DNA of 64,000 nt from Alicyclobacillaceae bacterium (GCA_029961045.1 JASBVN010000008.1:1-64000); one strand, 5' to 3'. Shown: positions 36,292-45,445, counted from the stretch's first letter. Translations and numbers: made by a program. Notes: a model not told the origin generated them from the sequence alone.

Positions 36292-36816
36292 ATGGGAGGG
36301 CTTGAATGGATCGGCGGGTTGTGCGTGGTCTCCGCTTGTGCGGGCTTGGGTTTTTTCAAGGCGGCAAGGCTCCAGCGCCGGGTGGGGGCTCTCCGGGGAT
36401 TGCAGGCGGGCCTCCAGGTGCTGGACACCGAGATCGCCTATGCGGCCACCCCCCTCCCGGACGCCTTTCGCCGGATCGGGAACACGTTTTCTTCCCCGGC
36501 GGCCCCGCTGTTCGCCGAGGTGGCCGAACAATTGGCCAGCCGCCCGGAAACGGGTGCTCCGGATTTGTGGGAAACCGCCGTCCGAAGGCTGGCCGCCGAC
36601 ATGGCCCTTGAACCGCCGGATGTGGAGGTGCTCCTTCAGTTCGGCCGGACCCTCGGCGCCTCCGACCGCGCCGATCAGCGGAAGCACATCCGCGTTGCCT
36701 GCGACCGCTTGCGGGTGCAGGAAGAAGCGGCTCGCCAGGAGGCGGCGACCCGAGCCCGCATGTGGCGTTCCCTGGGGGTCCTGATCGGAGCGGCCATCGT
36801 GGTATTGCTGATGTAG
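36292..36816 (+). CDS. spoIIIAB: Stage III sporulation protein AB
   Basis: A GspF-like membrane component of the SpoIIIA channel. The 174-residue protein has an N-terminal hydrophobic segment (residues 5-23), the LQAGLQVLDTEIAYAATPLPDAF block and a C-terminal membrane helix SLGVLIGAAIVVLLM, as in SpoIIIAB. Six bases follow spoIIIAA. Confidence 0.93.
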   Translation: MGGLEWIGGLCVVSACAGLGFFKAARLQRRVGALRGLQAGLQVLDTEIAYAATPLPDAFRRIGNTFSSPAAPLFAEVAEQLASRPETGAPDLWETAVRRLAADMALEPPDVEVLLQFGRTLGASDRADQRKHIRVACDRLRVQEEAARQEAATRARMWRSLGVLIGAAIVVLLM

Positions 36817-36832
36817 GAAAGGGGGCCGGCGG

Positions 36833-37036
36833 GTGGAGACGGAATTGAGCGCCATTTTTCAGATCGCCGGGGTCGGTGTTCTGGTGGCCGTGATCCATAC
36901 GGTCCTCCGGCAGTCGGGTAAAGAGGAGTTCGCCCACTGGGCAACCCTTACGGGTTTCGTCGTCATTCTGTTTATGGTCATCCACTACATCGGCCGGCTG
37001 TTCAACGAGATCATGGACGTATTCCGGCTGCATTGA
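36833..37036 (+). CDS. spoIIIAC: Stage III sporulation protein AC
   Basis: A 67-residue two-helix membrane protein matching SpoIIIAC (IFQIAGVGVLVAVIHTVLRQ, then YIGRLFNEI). Starts at GTG 36833. Member of the SpoIIIA channel complex. Confidence 0.94.
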   Translation: METELSAIFQIAGVGVLVAVIHTVLRQSGKEEFAHWATLTGFVVILFMVIHYIGRLFNEIMDVFRLH

Positions 37037-37052
37037 CGGCGGGTGAAATCCG

Positions 37053-37439
37053 TTGGACATCGTGCAAATCGCAGGGATCGGGCTTATCGCGGCGCTGCTG
37101 GCGGCCTTGCTCCGGCACCAAGCTCCCCAAATCGCCCTGCTGGTTTCGCTTTTCGCGGGAACGGCGATTTTCCTGCTGATCATCCAAAAGGTGGCCGCGG
37201 TTGTCGGCGCCGTCGAGCAGTTGGCCCGGGCGGCCCACATCGATTGGATGTTTGTCCAGACCATCTTTAAAATCGTCGGAATCGCGTATATCGCAGAATT
37301 CGGAGCCCAGATCGTTCGGGATGCCGGGGAATCGGCCCTCGCCGGGAAAATCGAGTTGGCGGGCAAGGTCCTGATTATGGTGTTGGCCGTCCCGATTCTC
37401 ACGACGGTGGTCGAAACGGTGCTGCACGTCCTGCGGTGA
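37053..37439 (+). CDS. spoIIIAD: Stage III sporulation protein AD
   Basis: A 128-residue membrane protein matching SpoIIIAD: VQIAGIGLIAALLAALLR, the FKIVGIAYIAEFGAQIVRD block with RDAGESALAGKIELAGKV, and a last hydrophobic helix. Starts at TTG 37053 and overlaps spoIIIAE. Confidence 0.94.
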   Translation: MDIVQIAGIGLIAALLAALLRHQAPQIALLVSLFAGTAIFLLIIQKVAAVVGAVEQLARAAHIDWMFVQTIFKIVGIAYIAEFGAQIVRDAGESALAGKIELAGKVLIMVLAVPILTTVVETVLHVLR

Positions 37440-38677
37440 ACGGGGGGATGGAAGTGGCGGGAGCGGGGAACCGGCCGGCGAGCGGTTGGGGACGCTGGAT
37501 CGGATTTTTGCTCGCGGTGGCGCTGTGGTGGTGTCTGACGGCGGCCGCCGCCCTGGCCGCCGGGGAGGCGGGCACCGGAGGGCAGGACGGGCGGGAGGCG
37601 GAGATCGACCCGCAGAAAATTCCCGGCGTCGATACCCGCACCGTCGAACAGTACTGGCGGGATATCGTGGAAAAATACGGCGGTTACCTTCCCGAAGACA
37701 GCGTGCCCTCGATTCTCGATTTTGTGGAAAAGGGTTCCGGGCCTGCGGCCGTACTCCAGGGGCTGGCCAAATTTCTCCTGGACGAATGGGGGAAGAGCCT
37801 CGGACTGCTCGGTATGCTGATCCTCCTGGCGATGTTCTCCGCCGTCCTCGAGACGCTCCAAGATTCCTTCGCCCGCCCTGAAGTCAGCAAAATCGCCTTT
37901 GCCGGCGTTTACCTGACTCTGCTCGTCCTGGCGGTGCAGTCTTTCTTTGGGGCCGTCTCCTCGGCCCGGGAGGCGGTCCAGACGATGATCGACTTCATGC
38001 TGGCTGTGTTGCCCATGATGACGGCTCTGCTCGCCGCCGTGGGCGCCTTGTCGACCGCCGCCGTGTTCCACCCGCTGATGATCGCGGCCACCCACGCCGT
38101 GAGTTATGTCACCCATGCCGTGGTCATCCCGCTGATTTTTTTCAGCGCGGTGCTGGACATCACGAGCTTGCTGTCGGAACGCTACCGGGCGACCCAACTG
38201 GCCGGCGTTCTCCGGACGGCCGCCGTGACGGTATTGGGGCTGTGTTTGACCGTCTTCCTCGGTGTCGTCGCCGTCTCCGGCGGAGCGCGGGCCGTCGCCG
38301 ACGGAGTGGCCATCCGCATCGCCAAGTTCGCCACCGCCAGCCTCGTCCCCGTGGTGGGGAAAATGTTTTCCGACGCGACGGAAACGGTGGTCGGCGCCTC
38401 TCTCCTGCTGAAAAATGCGGTGGGACTGGCCGGGGCGGTGGTGGTGCTCTTGATCTGCGCGTTTCCGGCGCTGAAGATTGTGGCGACGGCCATGGTGTAT
38501 AACATCGCGGGGGCTTTGCTCCAGCCGCTCGGGATTTCCCTGTTGTCCCAGTGTCTGGGCACGATCGGCAAAAGTCTTCTGGTCCTGTTTGCCGCGGTGG
38601 CGACGGTGGGCATGATGTTTTTCCTCGCGCTTACGGCGATGATCGCGGCGGGCAATCTGTCGGTGATGGTGAGGTGA
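37436..38677 (+). CDS. spoIIIAE: Stage III sporulation protein AE
   Basis: The large polytopic membrane subunit of the SpoIIIA complex. The 413-residue protein has a cleavable-looking signal (hydrophobic residues about 24-42 ending ALAAG), a soluble N-terminal segment YWRDIVEKYGGYLPE, then about seven membrane helices. Start GTG 37436 overlaps the spoIIIAD stop; ATG 37448 is possible. Confidence 0.94.
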   Translation: MNGGMEVAGAGNRPASGWGRWIGFLLAVALWWCLTAAAALAAGEAGTGGQDGREAEIDPQKIPGVDTRTVEQYWRDIVEKYGGYLPEDSVPSILDFVEKGSGPAAVLQGLAKFLLDEWGKSLGLLGMLILLAMFSAVLETLQDSFARPEVSKIAFAGVYLTLLVLAVQSFFGAVSSAREAVQTMIDFMLAVLPMMTALLAAVGALSTAAVFHPLMIAATHAVSYVTHAVVIPLIFFSAVLDITSLLSERYRATQLAGVLRTAAVTVLGLCLTVFLGVVAVSGGARAVADGVAIRIAKFATASLVPVVGKMFSDATETVVGASLLLKNAVGLAGAVVVLLICAFPALKIVATAMVYNIAGALLQPLGISLLSQCLGTIGKSLLVLFAAVATVGMMFFLALTAMIAAGNLSVMVR

Positions 38678-38681
38678 CGCG

Positions 38682-39350
38682 GTGGACGCCCTGATCGACT
38701 GGTTGAGGCAGGTGGTCTTGGTCCTGTTGACGGCCGCTTTTTTGGACTGGTTTTTGCCGACGGCCGCCATGCAGCGTTACGTCAAAGCGGTCATGGGCTT
38801 GGTCGTCGTCGGGACCCTGTTGACGCCCCTCATGCAAGTGTTTCATCTCACCGAAGGTTGGAAGAACGCCGTGTCCGCCCTTTCGGCACCGGGTCCTCCG
38901 GATTCCACCGCGGCGGAGGATGTCTCCGCCCGGGTGATGCGTTGGGAGGCGGAGGAGGTCCAAACCCGGTGGAAGGAGGAGGTTCGCCGGCGGATTGAAG
39001 AACGGGCCCGGGCCGTCTCCGGCCGGGAGGTGTCCGAAGTCCACGTCGAACAAGAAGGGGCGGCCGCTCCGGGGCGAGTCCCGTCCCCGCCCCCGATCCG
39101 GAAAGTGGAGATCGTTTTGGCCCGTTCCTCCGGCGGGCCGCCCCGGGAAACGATCCTTTCCGGCGCCGCGCCGGAAATCCGGCCGGTCGAGCGGGTCCGG
39201 GTGGGCCGGGACGCCCCCTCCGGCGCGGTATCCGAAGATGCCGGAACATCTGCGGAGGATGGCGCTTTGTTTCGGAGAGTCGCCCAGGCCGTGGCGGCCG
39301 ATCTGGGGATCGACGCTTCCAAGGTGGAGGTGCGGTTTGATTCATCGTGA
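38682..39350 (+). CDS. spoIIIAF: Stage III sporulation protein AF
   Basis: A 222-residue protein with two N-terminal membrane helices (residues about 8-27 and 37-54) and a soluble domain ending GIDASKVEVRFDSS, matching SpoIIIAF. The middle is Pro/Arg-rich and longer than usual. Starts at GTG 38682. Confidence 0.9.
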   Translation: MDALIDWLRQVVLVLLTAAFLDWFLPTAAMQRYVKAVMGLVVVGTLLTPLMQVFHLTEGWKNAVSALSAPGPPDSTAAEDVSARVMRWEAEEVQTRWKEEVRRRIEERARAVSGREVSEVHVEQEGAAAPGRVPSPPPIRKVEIVLARSSGGPPRETILSGAAPEIRPVERVRVGRDAPSGAVSEDAGTSAEDGALFRRVAQAVAADLGIDASKVEVRFDSS

Positions 39351-39368
39351 GTCCGGGGAGGGGTTTCG

Positions 39369-39929
39369 GTGAACTGGGATTCGCTGAAGCAATCGAGGTG
39401 GCTTTGGATCTTGGGTTTACTGGGGCTCGTCTTGCTGGGAATCGGCTCTTGGACGCGAACCTCCCCGACGGAGAAGCCGGTGGGGCCTGCCCCCTCCGAC
39501 CCGCCCCCGGTTCCGGCAGATGGAGCGGGGCAGATGGAAAACTATGAACGGGCGTACGAACAGCGTTTGACCGCCATTTTGAACCAACTGCCCGGAATTT
39601 CCGGTGTCCGGGTGATGGTCAACGTGGATTCGACCGAGGAGGTGGTTTACGCCCACAATGAGCAGCAACAGCAGCAGACGGTCAATGAGACGGACAAACA
39701 GGGTGGGACCCGGGTGACGACCAGCCGCAACGGGAACGACCAGGTGGTGGTGATCAAGCAGGGGACCGAGCAGCCGCTGGTGGTCAAGCGGTTGCGGCCG
39801 CAGGTGAGGGGCGTGTTGGTGGCGGCCAAGGGGGCGGAAAATGCCCAGGTGCGGATTCAGATCGTGCAGGCGGTTCAGAGCGTGCTCAACGTGCCGCCGC
39901 ACCGGATTGCGGTGATTCCCAGCAAATAA
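39369..39929 (+). CDS. spoIIIAG: Stage III sporulation protein AG
   Basis: The ring-forming, EscJ/PrgK-like SpoIIIAG of the feeding-tube channel. The 186-residue protein has one membrane helix (11-28), a Pro-rich linker, and the conserved core YEQRLTAILNQLPGISGV, RPQVRGVLVAAKGAENAQVR and PPHRIAVIPSK. A five-Gln run lies in the loop between the strands of the core. Starts at GTG 39369. Confidence 0.94.
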   Translation: MNWDSLKQSRWLWILGLLGLVLLGIGSWTRTSPTEKPVGPAPSDPPPVPADGAGQMENYERAYEQRLTAILNQLPGISGVRVMVNVDSTEEVVYAHNEQQQQQTVNETDKQGGTRVTTSRNGNDQVVVIKQGTEQPLVVKRLRPQVRGVLVAAKGAENAQVRIQIVQAVQSVLNVPPHRIAVIPSK

Positions 39930-39977
39930 TCGCGTCCACCCCTGATGCGTCCGCCCATGAGAGAGGGAGGGATCACA

Positions 39978-40577
39978 ATGGCGAAGCGTCAGTCGATCTG
40001 GCTGTCGACCATGATGGTCTTGGCGCTGATGGTGATCGGGTATTACACGGTCAACAACGAGAACAAGCCTCTGCCGGCTGCGACGGACCGCGCAGGGACG
40101 GGAGAGACCGGGGCGGTCCCGCCTCTTCCGCCCGGAGAGGACGCCTCCGAAGGGGCGAAGTCGTCCTCCGGATCGGGCGCGCCGGCCGACCCGGCCGCCG
40201 CCGGAAAGGGCAGCGACTTTTTTGCGGAGATGGCCTTAAAAGAAAAGCAGAGGGAATCGGGAGCCGTCGAGAGGCTGCAGCAGGTGATCGCCGACCCCAA
40301 GTCCTCGGCGGAAGACGTCGCCCGGGCCAACCGCCAACTCCAGCAGATTACCGATATGCAAGGCAAAGCGGAACAGGTGGTGGAAATGCTCAAAGGGGCG
40401 GGATTTTCCCAGGCGGTCATTCTGCCCTCCGGTCCCGGTGAAGTGAATTACGACCGCGTGTCGGTATACGTCCAGGCCTCCTCGCTGTCTCCCCAGCAGG
40501 CGGTCACCGTGATGGGCATCGTTCATAACCAAATGGGGGTCCCCGCTTCGAACATCACCGTCTACTGGCACGAATGA
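39978..40577 (+). CDS. spoIIIAH: Stage III sporulation protein AH
   Basis: SpoIIIAH spans the outer forespore membrane and binds SpoIIQ. The 199-residue protein has a single N-terminal helix (7-24), an Ala/Gly/Ser-rich linker, and the C-terminal ring domain FFAEMALKEKQRESGAVERL, VVEMLKGAGFSQAVIL and SSLSPQQAVTVMGIVHNQ. Start ATG 39978 follows GAGAGGGAGGG. Last gene of the operon. Confidence 0.94.
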   Translation: MAKRQSIWLSTMMVLALMVIGYYTVNNENKPLPAATDRAGTGETGAVPPLPPGEDASEGAKSSSGSGAPADPAAAGKGSDFFAEMALKEKQRESGAVERLQQVIADPKSSAEDVARANRQLQQITDMQGKAEQVVEMLKGAGFSQAVILPSGPGEVNYDRVSVYVQASSLSPQQAVTVMGIVHNQMGVPASNITVYWHE

Positions 40578-40587
40578 GGTCGCGCCC

Positions 40588-40624
40588 AAAGCGCCCAGTT
40601 GGAAAAAGGGCGCTTTTGTTTTTT
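40588..40624 (+). terminator. Rho-independent terminator after spoIIIAH
   Basis: AAAGCGCCC (40588-40596) / GGGCGCTTT (40608-40616), a 9-bp stem with an 11-nt loop, then TTGTTTTTTT. Confidence 0.9.
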
Positions 40625-40676
40625 CCGGACCGGTTGATGCCGCCGGAGGGATCTCTGGCGGCCTTTTGTACGGCTG

Positions 40677-40685
40677 TGGTATACT
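40677..40685 (+). promoter_or_regulatory. Extended -10 promoter for accB
   Basis: TG-G-TATACT at 40677-40685 is an extended -10 element 42 bases before accB. No clear -35 is seen, which extended -10 promoters tolerate. Confidence 0.55.
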
Positions 40686-40726
40686 GATCCAAGTTGAACG
40701 CATGCTCAGACGAGGAGTGACCGCAC

Positions 40727-41278
40727 ATGTTCAGGGTAACGGAGATTCGGGAACTGATCCGGCTGATGGACGAGACGAGCGTCGTGGAATTGGAAGTGGA
40801 AACAGAGGGGGCGCGGCTGTCGATCCGCAAAGCAGCCGGGGCCGTCCCCGCCGCCGGGGCCGTCCCCGCCGTTGCCGTACAACCGGCTCCGGCGACGGCG
40901 GCGGGACAAGCCGCGACCACTCCGGTTGTCGCTCCGACCCCGAAGGAAGAGGTCCGAACCGAGGCGCCCGCTCAGCCCAAACCGGCCGAATCGCCCTCTG
41001 CGCCGTCCCGGGCGGCGGAGAGCGAGCCGGACGCCAAGTTTCACACGATCACGTCTCCCATGGTGGGGACGTTCTACCGCGCACCGGCGCCGGACGCCGA
41101 ACCCTATGTCCAGGTCGGCAGCCGGGTCACCGAGAAAACGGTGGTGTGCATCGTCGAAGCGATGAAATTGATGAACGAAATCGAGGCGGATTGCCGGGGA
41201 GAGATCGTCGAAATCCTCGCCGAAAACGGCCAATTGGTCGAGTTCGGGCAGCCCCTGTTTCGGGTGCGCCTGGACTGA
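40727..41278 (+). CDS. accB: Biotin carboxyl carrier protein of acetyl-CoA carboxylase
   Basis: Carries biotin between carboxylase and transferase in malonyl-CoA synthesis. The 183-residue protein has an N-terminal helix (VTEIRELIRLMDETSV), a long Ala/Pro-rich linker (about residues 37-100) and the biotinyl domain with SPMVGTFYRAPAPDA and EAMKLMNEIE, where Lys147 is biotinylated. Starts accB-accC-yqhY, the B. subtilis order. Confidence 0.96.
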   Translation: MFRVTEIRELIRLMDETSVVELEVETEGARLSIRKAAGAVPAAGAVPAVAVQPAPATAAGQAATTPVVAPTPKEEVRTEAPAQPKPAESPSAPSRAAESEPDAKFHTITSPMVGTFYRAPAPDAEPYVQVGSRVTEKTVVCIVEAMKLMNEIEADCRGEIVEILAENGQLVEFGQPLFRVRLD

Positions 41279-41293
41279 CGGGGGGTTCGGCCG

Positions 41294-42634
41294 ATGTTTA
41301 AAAAAATCCTGATTGCCAACCGCGGAGAGATCGCGGTGCGGGTGATCCGGGCGTGCCGTGAGCTGGGGATCCGGACGGTGGCGATCTATTCCGAGGCCGA
41401 TCGGGACGCGCTCCACGTGCAGATGGCCGACGAGGCTTATTGCGTAGGGCCTACGCCCAGCAAACAGAGTTATCTCCACATCGCCAACATCATGAGTTTG
41501 GCGACGAAAACGGGAGTCGACGCCATCCACCCCGGTTACGGCTTCCTTGCGGAAAACAGCGACTTCGCGGAAATTTCCGAGGCGTGCAACATCACCTTCA
41601 TCGGCCCGCCGGCCAAGGCGATTGAGCAGATGGGCGATAAATCCATGGCCAAAGAGACGATGAAAAGGGCGGGGGTTCCGACGGTGCCGGGAACCGACGG
41701 CCTCATCGAAGACGAGAGCGAAGCCCTGAAGGTAGCGGAAGAGATCGGGTATCCTGTGATCATCAAAGCCACGGCCGGAGGCGGGGGCAAGGGGATGCGG
41801 GTGGCGAACAACTCCGACGAACTGATCAAAGGCATCGCCACGGCCCGCTCGGAAGCTGAGACCGCCTTCGGAAATGCCGGGGTATATCTGGAGAAATACA
41901 TCGAGGAACCCCGCCACGTGGAGATCCAGATCATGGCGGACCGGCACGGCCGTGCGGTGTACCTCGGTGAGCGGGACTGTTCCATCCAGCGCCGCCATCA
42001 AAAGTTGATCGAGGAGGCGCCCTGTCCCGTCTTGACTCCCGAGTTGCGGGAAAAAATGGGACAGGCCGCGGTCCGGGCAGCCCTGGCGGTGGAGTACGTC
42101 GGCGCCGGGACGGTCGAGTTCCTTTTGGATCGAGAAGGGAATTTTTATTTCATGGAAATGAACACCCGCATTCAGGTGGAGCACCCGGTGACGGAGTGGG
42201 TGACCGGATACGACCTGATCCGCGAACAGATTCTCGTGGCCGCCGGAGAGCCCCTTTCCATGCGCCAGGAAGACGTGCAGCTCCGGGGTTGGGCCATCGA
42301 ATGCCGGATCAATGCCGAGGATCCGGACCGCAATTTTCTCCCCTCGCCGGGGGTGATCCGGGAATACTTGCCTCCCGGGGGCATCGGGGTGCGGGTGGAC
42401 AGCGCCGTCTATCCGGGTTACCGGGTCTCGCCCTTTTACGATTCCATGATCGCGAAGTTAATTGTTTGGGCGCCGACGCGGCAAGAGGCGATTGCCCGGA
42501 TGAAGCGGGCCCTGTCCGAATTCCGCATTGAAGGGATCAAGACGACGATCCCCTTCCACCTCAAGGTCCTCGATCATCCGGCTTTTGTAGAAGGTCGAGT
42601 TCATACGCGGTTTCTCGAAATGTATGCACTCTGA
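41294..42634 (+). CDS. accC: Biotin carboxylase
   Basis: ATP-dependent carboxylation of AccB biotin. The 446-residue ATP-grasp enzyme has [19 protein letters not shown], the glycine-rich loop [24 protein letters not shown] and [16 protein letters not shown]. Full length. Its stop codon lies in the first of three 14-nt tandem repeats. Confidence 0.96.
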   Translation: MFKKILIANRGEIAVRVIRACRELGIRTVAIYSEADRDALHVQMADEAYCVGPTPSKQSYLHIANIMSLATKTGVDAIHPGYGFLAENSDFAEISEACNITFIGPPAKAIEQMGDKSMAKETMKRAGVPTVPGTDGLIEDESEALKVAEEIGYPVIIKATAGGGGKGMRVANNSDELIKGIATARSEAETAFGNAGVYLEKYIEEPRHVEIQIMADRHGRAVYLGERDCSIQRRHQKLIEEAPCPVLTPELREKMGQAAVRAALAVEYVGAGTVEFLLDREGNFYFMEMNTRIQVEHPVTEWVTGYDLIREQILVAAGEPLSMRQEDVQLRGWAIECRINAEDPDRNFLPSPGVIREYLPPGGIGVRVDSAVYPGYRVSPFYDSMIAKLIVWAPTRQEAIARMKRALSEFRIEGIKTTIPFHLKVLDHPAFVEGRVHTRFLEMYAL

Positions 42635-42662
42635 TGTACTCGCTCTGATGTATGCGCTCTGA
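42621..42662 (+). repeat. Three tandem 14-nt repeats over the accC stop
   Basis: TGTATGCACTCTGA (42621-42634), TGTACTCGCTCTGA (42635-42648) and TGTATGCGCTCTGA (42649-42662) are adjacent copies differing at one to three positions. The first contains the last codons and stop of accC. The third runs into a small stem GCGCT-CTG-AGCGC (42654-42666). Confidence 0.85.
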
Positions 42663-42710
42663 GCGCGGGGATCCGCCTTGAGCGGCAAAGGTGCATTCCG
42701 GCGGAAGAAA

Positions 42711-42739
42711 TTGCCCGCCGGCGAAGGCTTTGATATACT
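42711..42739 (+). promoter_or_regulatory. Sigma-A promoter for yqhY
   Basis: TTGCCC (42711-42716), a 17-bp spacer and the extended -10 TG-A-TATACT (42731-42739) give a good promoter, allowing the Asp23 unit to be expressed apart from accBC. Confidence 0.72.
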
Positions 42740-42780
42740 TGCCTGTGTCGATGGATGAACGCGAACGGAGGGACGGTCCC

Positions 42781-43176
42781 GTGATCCAACCGGAAGATGC
42801 GATGACGGAAAGGGGAAGTATCCGGATCGCCAATGAGGTCATCGAGGTCATCGCCGGACTGGCGGCGACGGAAGTGCCGGGCGTGGCGGGCATGAGCGGG
42901 GGCGTCGTCGGCGGAATTGCCGAACTGCTGGGAAGAAAGAATCTGTCCAAGGGCGTCAAGGTGGAAGTCGGCCAAAAACAGTGCGCCGTAGACGTATCGA
43001 TCGTGGCCGAGTACGGAGCCCGGATTCCCGATGTGGCGAGCTCGATCCAGGAGAACGTCAAGCGGGCCATCGAATCCATGACCGGCCTCGAGGTGGTGGA
43101 GGTCAACGTCCACGTCCTCGGAGTGGCGTTCAAACAGGAGGAAAAGGGAGAGGAACCGCCCCAGCGGGTGGTCTGA
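42781..43176 (+). CDS. yqhY: Asp23/Gls24 family envelope stress protein YqhY
   Basis: A 131-residue Asp23/Gls24 protein (DUF322) with GSIRIANEVIEVIAGLAATE, GVKVEVGQKQCAVDVSIVAEYG and VASSIQENVKRAIESMTGLE. In B. subtilis yqhY is cotranscribed with accBC and its loss perturbs acetyl-CoA carboxylase control. Start GTG 42781 follows CGGAGGGA. A membrane-anchor gene follows, so a membrane location is likely. Confidence 0.92.
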   Translation: MIQPEDAMTERGSIRIANEVIEVIAGLAATEVPGVAGMSGGVVGGIAELLGRKNLSKGVKVEVGQKQCAVDVSIVAEYGARIPDVASSIQENVKRAIESMTGLEVVEVNVHVLGVAFKQEEKGEEPPQRVV

Positions 43177-43197
43177 GGATTCCTCGCCCGGGAATCC

Positions 43198-43755
43198 ATG
43201 GGGGGGTTGCACCTCGTGCATGCAGCGGATCGGGTGTTATTGCGAATTTACGCTCTGGTGGTCGGGCTTGTAGCCCTGGGGGCCGCATTGTGGGCGGCCG
43301 GCTGGAAGGCGGTGGGCGCGTGGGTGTCCGGGTTGGATCCGGCGGCGGTGCTCGCCGCCGGAATCATCCTGCTGGTGGTCAGCCTCCGCTTTTTGTTCCT
43401 GCGCGGCCGGGAGCCTGCGCCGGCCGCGGTGGTGCTGCACAGGGCGGAGGGGGATGTGGCCATCGCCCTGAGGGCCATCGAACAACTGGCCTCCCGGACG
43501 GCCCGCCAGGTTCGGGGAGTGGACGAGCTCCGGGCCGCGGTGCGGCCGGAAGGGGAGCGCGTGGCGATCCGCCTGAAGGTGGTGGTCAAACCGGACGTGG
43601 CCATTCCGGCCATGGTGGAACAGCTGCAGGAGTCGGTGCGGGAGTATGTCGAACACACTTCCGGCCTGCGCGTCTCCAGCGTGCGCGTGCACGTCTCGGG
43701 AATCGCGGGAGAAGTTTTGTGGCGCGGCGGCCGGGAAAAGCGGCGGGTGCTGTGA
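43198..43755 (+). CDS. amaP: Alkaline shock response membrane anchor protein AmaP
   Basis: A 185-residue protein with two N-terminal membrane helices (about 13-35 and 48-66) and a C-terminal Asp23-like domain (DVAIALRAIEQLASRTARQV, AIPAMVEQLQESVREYVE). This matches AmaP, which tethers Asp23-type proteins to the membrane. ATG 43198 lacks a good ribosome site; GTG 43216 after GGGGGG is an alternative start. Confidence 0.85.
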   Translation: MGGLHLVHAADRVLLRIYALVVGLVALGAALWAAGWKAVGAWVSGLDPAAVLAAGIILLVVSLRFLFLRGREPAPAAVVLHRAEGDVAIALRAIEQLASRTARQVRGVDELRAAVRPEGERVAIRLKVVVKPDVAIPAMVEQLQESVREYVEHTSGLRVSSVRVHVSGIAGEVLWRGGREKRRVL

Positions 43756-43756
43756 C

Positions 43757-43990
43757 ATGCAAGGCAAACGCCTGTTGGCCTGGTTGTGGGAACATCATCC
43801 CGGCAAGTTGATCGGCACCGGGTTGGGGATTGCGGCCGGGGTCGTGTTTTTGCTGGTCGGATTTTGGCGAGCTCTGATCTTCGCCTTTTTTGTTTGGTTA
43901 GGCTATGTATGGGGGCGCGCGTGGGACCGCCGGGAAGACTGGCGGGATGTCATCGAACGCCTCTTGCCCTCGCGATACCGGGATTCTTGA
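43757..43990 (+). CDS. DUF2273 small membrane protein
   Basis: A 77-residue protein with LWEHHPGKLIGTGLGIAAGV, a second helix RALIFAFFVWLGYVWG and a basic tail. DUF2273 proteins regularly follow amaP in Asp23 clusters. It starts one base after the amaP stop. Function unknown. Confidence 0.85.
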   Translation: MQGKRLLAWLWEHHPGKLIGTGLGIAAGVVFLLVGFWRALIFAFFVWLGYVWGRAWDRREDWRDVIERLLPSRYRDS

Positions 43991-44004
43991 GGGGAGGTGA
44001 GGGG

Positions 44005-44442
44005 GTGAGACGGCGGGCCGCAAGGGAAAAGGCTTTGCAAGCACTGTTTGCGGTCGACCTCGGCGGCCTCCGGCCGGAAGAAGCCCTTGCCCGGGTTTTG
44101 GAAGCGGATCCGGACGAGGAGGAAGGCCCCCGGCCGGATGCGGAATTTGCCGAACAGTTGGTTTTGGGGACGGCGGCCTGCCGGGAGCGGGTCGACGCCG
44201 TGTTGAAAGCATACAGCACCGGCTGGGAGCTGGGCCGCATGGCCTCCGTCGACCGCAACATCCTCCGGCTTTCGGTCTATGAATTGATGTATCGGCCCGA
44301 GACGCCGGTGAGCGTCGTCATGAACGAAGCCGTAGAACTGGCCAAAAAATTCAGCACGGAGGAGTCCGGGCGGTTCGTCAACGGCGTGCTGGCGCGGATT
44401 ATCCCCCACCTCGAAGAATTGCGGGCCGGGGTGGCGGAATGA
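44005..44442 (+). CDS. nusB: Transcription antitermination factor NusB
   Basis: A 145-residue all-helical NusB: RRRAAREKALQALFAVDL, GTAACRERVDAVLKAY, ASVDRNILRLSVYELMY, VVMNEAVELAKKFSTEESGRFVNGVL. It binds boxA RNA with NusE for rRNA antitermination. Start GTG 44005 after GGGGAGGTGAGGG. Overlaps the next gene by 4 bases. Confidence 0.95.
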   Translation: MRRRAAREKALQALFAVDLGGLRPEEALARVLEADPDEEEGPRPDAEFAEQLVLGTAACRERVDAVLKAYSTGWELGRMASVDRNILRLSVYELMYRPETPVSVVMNEAVELAKKFSTEESGRFVNGVLARIIPHLEELRAGVAE

Positions 44443-45416
44443 CGGGTCGGCTCGGGCTCGGCATCGACACCAGCAACTACACCACCTCGATTTGCGTGGT
44501 CGATGAACGGGGGGCGGTCTTGTACGACGGCCGCCGCACGCTGGCGGTGGCGCCCGGCTCCCGGGGACTGCGGCAATCGGAAGCCCTTTTTCTTCATTTG
44601 CATCATCTGCCGGAGCTGATGTCCGAACTGTCGGTGTCGGGGATCGACCTGGGAAGGGTGTCGGCCGTGGCGGCCAGCGTGCGGCCCAGGCCCGCGGAAG
44701 GGTCGTACATGCCGGTATTCGTCCCCGGCGCCAGCCTGGCCAAAAGTTTGGCGGCCGCCTGGAAGGTGCCTTTCCGCGGGGTCAGCCATCAGGAGGGCCA
44801 TCTGGCGGCCGCAGAGGCGGATGCGGGCGGAGTGGATGCCGAAGCGTTTCTCGCCGTGCACGTCTCCGGCGGCACCACGGACGTACTCGCCGTACAGAGG
44901 CGGCCGGGAGGTTATCGGGTGGACGCGCTGGGAGAGAGCCTCGACCTGCACGCCGGGCAGTTGATCGATCGGGTCGGCGTGGCCATGGGCTTGCCTTTTC
45001 CCGCAGGCCCCGCCCTCGAGCAGCTGGCGGACGGGGTGCCCTCCGGAGAACGGCTGCGGATCCCCGCTTTGCCCGTGACGGTCAAGGGGTGCTCCATCAG
45101 TTTTTCCGGGCCGCAAGCGGAAGCCCTCCGCCGGGTGGAACGGGGCGATCCCCCGGCGCACATCGCCGCCGCGGTCCTGCGGTGCGTCGCCAAAGCGCTT
45201 GAAAAGGCGCTGTTGCACGCCCTGGGCCAGAGACCGGAGCGGCACGTCTTGATCGTCGGGGGCGTGGCGGCCAACCGGTGGATCCGGGAACGGCTGCGCC
45301 GCCGCCTCGAACACCCGGCGGTGGGGGCGAAACTGCATTTTGCCTCCCCGGAATATTCCCGGGACAACGCCCGGGGAGTGGCTTGGCTGGGTCTCCAGGG
45401 GCCGGGAAATTGGTAA
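44439..45416 (+). CDS. TsaD/Kae1-like protein (peptidase M22 family)
   Basis: A 325-residue ASKHA-fold protein related to TsaD, the tRNA threonylcarbamoyl transferase. It begins [16 protein letters not shown] rather than the GIETSCDET of genuine TsaD. It keeps the metal-type HxxxH in [34 protein letters not shown] and [12 protein letters not shown]. Paralogues with a [10 protein letters not shown] start occur in other Firmicutes near nusB/xseA. Its own reaction is unknown; I would not call it tsaD without a check for a second copy. Confidence 0.75.
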   Translation: MTGRLGLGIDTSNYTTSICVVDERGAVLYDGRRTLAVAPGSRGLRQSEALFLHLHHLPELMSELSVSGIDLGRVSAVAASVRPRPAEGSYMPVFVPGASLAKSLAAAWKVPFRGVSHQEGHLAAAEADAGGVDAEAFLAVHVSGGTTDVLAVQRRPGGYRVDALGESLDLHAGQLIDRVGVAMGLPFPAGPALEQLADGVPSGERLRIPALPVTVKGCSISFSGPQAEALRRVERGDPPAHIAAAVLRCVAKALEKALLHALGQRPERHVLIVGGVAANRWIRERLRRRLEHPAVGAKLHFASPEYSRDNARGVAWLGLQGPGNW

Positions 45417-45445
45417 ATTTGACGGAATTCCGCAATGGAAATGAG

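Noticed and set aside
36356-38770. An 804-codon open frame antisense to spoIIIAB-AF
   Set aside because: It lies wholly opposite conserved spoIIIA genes and has low-complexity His/Arg/Gly-rich sequence. Such long antisense frames are expected from GC-rich third positions.
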